This document shows positions 61,102-64,000 of a stretch of DNA of 64,000 nt, in pieces. This DNA comes from Streptomyces abyssalis (GTDB lineage: Bacteria > Actinomycetota > Actinomycetes > Streptomycetales > Streptomycetaceae), in the NCBI RefSeq assembly GCF_001751365.1, contig NZ_LJGT01000041.1, forward strand, positions 1,685,426 through 1,749,425, read 5' to 3'. A model generated the notes under the pieces. The model saw only the letters and a list, made by a program, of their open reading frames with translations, searched no databases and was not told where the DNA came from. The first letter of the stretch is position 1, and each line of letters starts with the position of its first letter. The position numbers and the translations under genes were made by a program.

Positions 61102-61728
61102 ATGACTTCCGCCCTTTCCGCCGTCGCACGCCATCTTCGCGTCGTCGACGAGACCGCCACCGACGGACCGGCCTCCGGACGGGACACGGCCGACGAAGAC
61201 GGTCCGCCCGGCGATGCGACGCCCGTCGTCGGCTACGTCGTCCTCGTCCCCGAGGGCACCGACCCGACGGAACTCTTCACCGCGGACGGCACCAGAGCCC
61301 GTTTCCGTCCGCTGCTGCCCGCCGAACAGCCTCCGGTTCCGCAAGGGGTGCGGCAGCAGCCCGTACGCCGGACGCCCGTACCGCAGACGCCCCCGCAGGA
61401 GCAGCAGGACGGAGCCGCCCCCGACGGCCTGGACACCGCCGGCGGCCTGCGCGTCGACACCGAGCGGCACACCGCGCAGGCCGACGGGGAGCAACTGAGC
61501 CTGACCTACCTGGAGTTCGAGCTGCTCGCCCACCTGCTGGCGAATCCGCACCGGGTGCACACCCGCGGCCACCTCGTGGCAACGCTGTGGGGCTACAGCC
61601 ACGTCGGCGACGGCCGTACCGTCGATGTGCACATCGCCCGGCTGCGCCGAAAGCTCGGCCGCTTCCGGGACACGATCGTCACCGTCCGCCGCGTCGGCTA
61701 CAAGTACGAGCCGGGCAGGGCCCGTTGA
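61102..61728 (+). CDS. OmpR-type winged-helix DNA-binding protein without receiver domain
   Basis: This is a transcription factor of about 208 aa. The N-terminal half is not a normal receiver: it contains a short alpha/beta piece (VVGYVVLVPEGTDPTELF) and a Pro/Gln/Arg-rich linker (about 75-110). The C-terminal Trans_reg_C domain is clear: LRVDTERHTAQADGEQLSLTYLEFELLAHLLANP, RVHTRGHLVATLWGY, RTVDVHIARLRRKLGR and the wing VTVRRVGYKYEP. It lies next to sulfur-assimilation genes but is transcribed toward them, so a role there is only a guess. It has a strong GAAGGAG site and a long leader. Confidence 0.88.
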   Translation: MTSALSAVARHLRVVDETATDGPASGRDTADEDGPPGDATPVVGYVVLVPEGTDPTELFTADGTRARFRPLLPAEQPPVPQGVRQQPVRRTPVPQTPPQEQQDGAAPDGLDTAGGLRVDTERHTAQADGEQLSLTYLEFELLAHLLANPHRVHTRGHLVATLWGYSHVGDGRTVDVHIARLRRKLGRFRDTIVTVRRVGYKYEPGRAR

Positions 61729-61789
61729 GCCGCTGAGGTACCGGCCGCCGAGGCGCTGAGCCGCTGAGGCGAGGCCGCCGCCCGGGCCG

Positions 61790-62554
61790 TCAGGCGCTCA
61801 GTGCCAGCGGCCCGCGAGCGGCGGCCTCGTCGTAGCGCAGCGCCAGCAGCTCCGCCAGCTCGGGCGCGGCGCCCAGCACCGGCGCCAGCACGTCGGCCCG
61901 CGCCTCGAAGGCGCCGCCGCGGATGCGGTCGGGGAGACGGCCGGGCGCGATGACGTACGGCGCCACCGCCACATGCTCGACGCCGTCGGCACGCAGCCCC
62001 CGTACGGCGTCCTCGGTGCGGGGCAGGGAGGCGGAGGCGAACGCAGGACGCACGGCACACCAGCCACCGGTGCGCCGCCACTCCCGCGCGGTCTGTGCGA
62101 TCACTGCGATCGCCTCCGGATCGGAGGAGCCCGCCGACGCCAGCACGACGCCGGTCGAGCCGTGCTTCTCCCGGCGCAGGCCGGCCTCGCGCAGCCGCCG
62201 CTCCAGCGCGCCGACGAGCAGCGGGTGCGGGCCCAGAACTTCCGCCTGCCGCACGCGCAGGCGCGGCAGCCGCGACGTCGCCTCGTTCAGCTCCGCGGGG
62301 ATGTCGGACTTGGCGTGGAAGGCGCGGCTGAGCAGCAGGGGCAGCGCGACGACGTCGTGGACGCCCTCGGCGTGCAGCCGCTCCAGAAGACGCGGTACGG
62401 AGGGCGTGTTGAAGTCCAGATGTGCCGCCTCCACGCGCAGCCCGGGACGCAGCGAACGCACACGCGCGCAGAGCGCGGCGACGGTCGCGGCGTGCCTCGG
62501 GTCGCGGCTGCCGTGCGCGACGACCACGAGAGTGGGCCGTGTCGCATCGTGCAT
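61790..62554 (-). CDS. Sirohydrochlorin chelatase (CbiX/SirB type)
   Basis: This is a two-repeat class II chelatase of 254 aa. The metal-binding His lies in LVVVAHGSRDPRHAATV. PLLLSRAFHAKSDIP matches the family (FHAKxDIP). A second module (VLASAGSSDPEA, VAVAPYVIAPGRLPDRI) completes the fold. It should insert Fe2+ into sirohydrochlorin to make siroheme for the assimilatory sulfite reductase, or Co2+ in cobalamin synthesis. It lies downstream of cysN on the same strand, 116 bp after its stop, with an octamer array between. That context favours the sulfur role. Confidence 0.88.
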   Translation of the reverse strand: MHDATRPTLVVVAHGSRDPRHAATVAALCARVRSLRPGLRVEAAHLDFNTPSVPRLLERLHAEGVHDVVALPLLLSRAFHAKSDIPAELNEATSRLPRLRVRQAEVLGPHPLLVGALERRLREAGLRREKHGSTGVVLASAGSSDPEAIAVIAQTAREWRRTGGWCAVRPAFASASLPRTEDAVRGLRADGVEHVAVAPYVIAPGRLPDRIRGGAFEARADVLAPVLGAAPELAELLALRYDEAAARGPLALSA

Positions 62555-62589
62555 GGCGGTCGTCCGTTCCTCTTCCGTCTCGTTCTGTA

Positions 62590-62637
62590 CGGTCAGTCGG
62601 TCAGTCGGTCAGTCGGTCAGTCGGTCAGTCGGTCAGT
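62590..62637. repeat. Six perfect CGGTCAGT octamer repeats
   Basis: Six uninterrupted 8-bp copies, 48 bp in all, fill most of the spacer between cysN and the chelatase gene. The array ends 36 bp before the chelatase start. It is non-coding and should change length by slippage. Confidence 0.95.
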
Positions 62638-62670
62638 GCTTCCGGTGTTCCCGTGGCCGGTGCTGCGGCC

Positions 62671-64000
62671 TCAGAAGTCCCAGCCGTCGTCGTCCGCCAC
62701 GCTCAGCCCTTCGGCCTCCGCGGTCTCCCGTACGGCGTCGGCGAAGGCGTGGCCCGCCATACCGGCGCTCAGGGTGGAGCCGTCCGCCGGGTCGACGAGC
62801 ACGAAGGAGCCGGTGCGGCGGGAGTCGGCGTAGGCGTCGACGGGCAGCGGCTCGGAGGTGCGCAGCACCACGCGGCCGATGTCGTTGGCGACGAGACGGC
62901 CCGGCTCCGGGTGCTGGGAGAGGTCGTCCAGCGTCAAACGGGAGGGGATCTCCTTCACGATGGCCTTGACCGTGCGGGTGGTGTGCTTCAGCAGCACCCG
63001 GGCGCCGGGCGTGAGCGGGGTGTCGTGCAGGTGGCACACCGTCGCGGTGAGGTCCTGGCTGGGGGTGACGGAGGCGTCGGACGGCACGATCATGTCGCCG
63101 CGTGAGATGTCGAGGTCGTCCGCGAGGAGCACCGTCACCGACTGCGGGGCCCAGGCGACGTCCACGGACTGGCCCAGCACGTCCAGGCCCTCGATCGTGG
63201 ACGTACGGCCGGAGGGCAGGACCGTCACATGCTGCCCGGTGCGCAGCAGGCCGGAGGCGATCTGCCCCGCGTAGCCCCGGTAGTCGGGGTGTTCGGGTGT
63301 CTGCGGCCGGATGACGTACTGGACGGGGAAGCGTGCCGGATCGTCAGCCGGGTCGTCGGTGACCGCGACGGTTTCCAGGTGTTCCAGCACGGTCGGCCCG
63401 CCGTACCAGTCCATGTGCGCGGACGGCGTCACGACGTTGTCGCCGACGAGTGCGGAGATGGGGACGGCGGTGATCTCCGGGACACCGAGGGAAGCGGCGT
63501 AGCGGGTGAACTCCTCGGCGATGGCGGCGAAGACGTCCTCGTCGTAGTCGACGAGGTCCATCTTGTTGACGGCCAGGACGACGTGCGGGACGCGCAGCAG
63601 CGCTGCCACGGCGGCGTGCCGGCGTGTCTGCTCGACGACGCCGTTGCGGGCGTCGACGAGGACGACGGCGAGCTCGGCGGTCGAGGCGCCCGTGACCATG
63701 TTCCGGGTGTACTGCACATGGCCCGGTGTGTCGGCAAGGATGAACCGCCGCCGAGGCGTGGCGAAGTAGCGGTACGCCACATCGATGGTGATGCCCTGCT
63801 CACGTTCGGCGCGCAGCCCGTCCGTCAGCAGCGCCAGGTCGGGGGTGTCCTGTCCGCGGTTGCGGGAGGCGGACTCCACGGCCTCCAGCTGGTCGGCGAG
63901 CACCGACTTGGAGTCGTGCAGCAGCCGTCCCACCAGCGTGGACTTGCCGTCGTCGACGGAGCCCGCCGTCGCGAAGCGCAGCAGCGAGGTCGCCCCGAGC
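62671..64000 (-). CDS. cysN: Sulfate adenylyltransferase subunit 1 (GTPase), 5' end beyond the window
   Basis: This is the GTPase subunit of ATP sulfurylase, which drives APS formation with CysD. At least 443 residues are visible; the extreme N-terminus lies past the right edge. The G1 P-loop is GSVDDGKSTLVGRLL. Switch I region: LTDGLRAEREQGITIDVAYRYF. G3: ILADTPGHVQYTRNM. G4: LAVNKMDLVDYDED. An EF-Tu-like beta-barrel domain follows (about 240-440), ending in LSVADDDGWDF. cysD is expected just outside. The sirohydrochlorin chelatase lies downstream on the same strand. Confidence 0.95.
   Translation of the reverse strand, partial: LGATSLLRFATAGSVDDGKSTLVGRLLHDSKSVLADQLEAVESASRNRGQDTPDLALLTDGLRAEREQGITIDVAYRYFATPRRRFILADTPGHVQYTRNMVTGASTAELAVVLVDARNGVVEQTRRHAAVAALLRVPHVVLAVNKMDLVDYDEDVFAAIAEEFTRYAASLGVPEITAVPISALVGDNVVTPSAHMDWYGGPTVLEHLETVAVTDDPADDPARFPVQYVIRPQTPEHPDYRGYAGQIASGLLRTGQHVTVLPSGRTSTIEGLDVLGQSVDVAWAPQSVTVLLADDLDISRGDMIVPSDASVTPSQDLTATVCHLHDTPLTPGARVLLKHTTRTVKAIVKEIPSRLTLDDLSQHPEPGRLVANDIGRVVLRTSEPLPVDAYADSRRTGSFVLVDPADGSTLSAGMAGHAFADAVRETAEAEGLSVADDDGWDF

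Overview
This is a high-GC actinobacterial chromosome segment, almost certainly from Streptomyces or a close relative. Third codon positions are nearly always G or C, GTG starts are common, and whiI, ngcEFG, rok7B7 and hemQ are present. From memory, the gene order follows the S. coelicolor SCO5999-SCO6097 region: acnA, ngcEFG, rok7B7, xylFGH, dxs, fadBA, rnd, whiI, hemE, hemG-hemQ, murC-msrB, cysN. It is a core-genome stretch with several accessory insertions. No rRNA, tRNA, CRISPR array or complete transposase was seen.

Layout. 1-3.3 kb: the end of a GNAT gene, then aconitase behind a perfect operator palindrome. 3.4-12.2 kb: sugar uptake, with the N-acetylglucosamine/chitobiose transporter ngcEFG behind a DasR-like site, the ROK regulator rok7B7, and the xylose-type transporter xylFGH. 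12.2-15.1 kb: a palindrome-rich gene-free 0.9 kb, then dxs. 15.3-21.1 kb: a VOC protein, a GT39-type membrane glycosyltransferase and the fadA-fadB beta-oxidation operon. 21.2-24.9 kb: a small membrane-protein gene split by a 258-bp MITE-like insertion, RNase D, the sporulation regulator whiI, and a DUF3000 protein. 25-30.2 kb: hemE, a CoA-disulfide-reductase-like flavoprotein, and hemG-hemQ of the coproporphyrin-dependent heme route.

30.2-43.7 kb: a secreted Tap-type hydrolase, a DUF692 (MNIO) enzyme with an extra C-terminal domain, an ABC pair, a three-subunit molybdenum hydroxylase, a Tat-exported PhoX-like protein, a ZapE-type ATPase, a RibD-like reductase and a small conserved protein. 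43.8-49.7 kb: murC, msrB, a short Rho with Asn at the bicyclomycin-contact serine, a divergent DHA2 drug exporter, and a LysE exporter. 49.7-54.5 kb: furA-katG, a GNAT gene preceded by a 15-codon leader and hairpin, and a leaderless DUF1707-FHA gene. 54.5-64 kb: glgX, a SAV2148-type HEPN protein, a DUF1697 protein, a subtilisin, a winged-helix regulator with a long structured leader, a sirohydrochlorin chelatase and the start of cysN at the right edge.

The most unusual items are the MITE that exactly splits a reconstructable gene (21397-21654), the leader-peptide/hairpin arrangement before the GNAT gene (53543-53660), the heptamer array between hemE and its convergent neighbour (26284-26374), the variant Rho next to a drug exporter, and the MNIO fusion with no visible substrate. 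Functional assignments rest on motifs read by eye. No searches were run.
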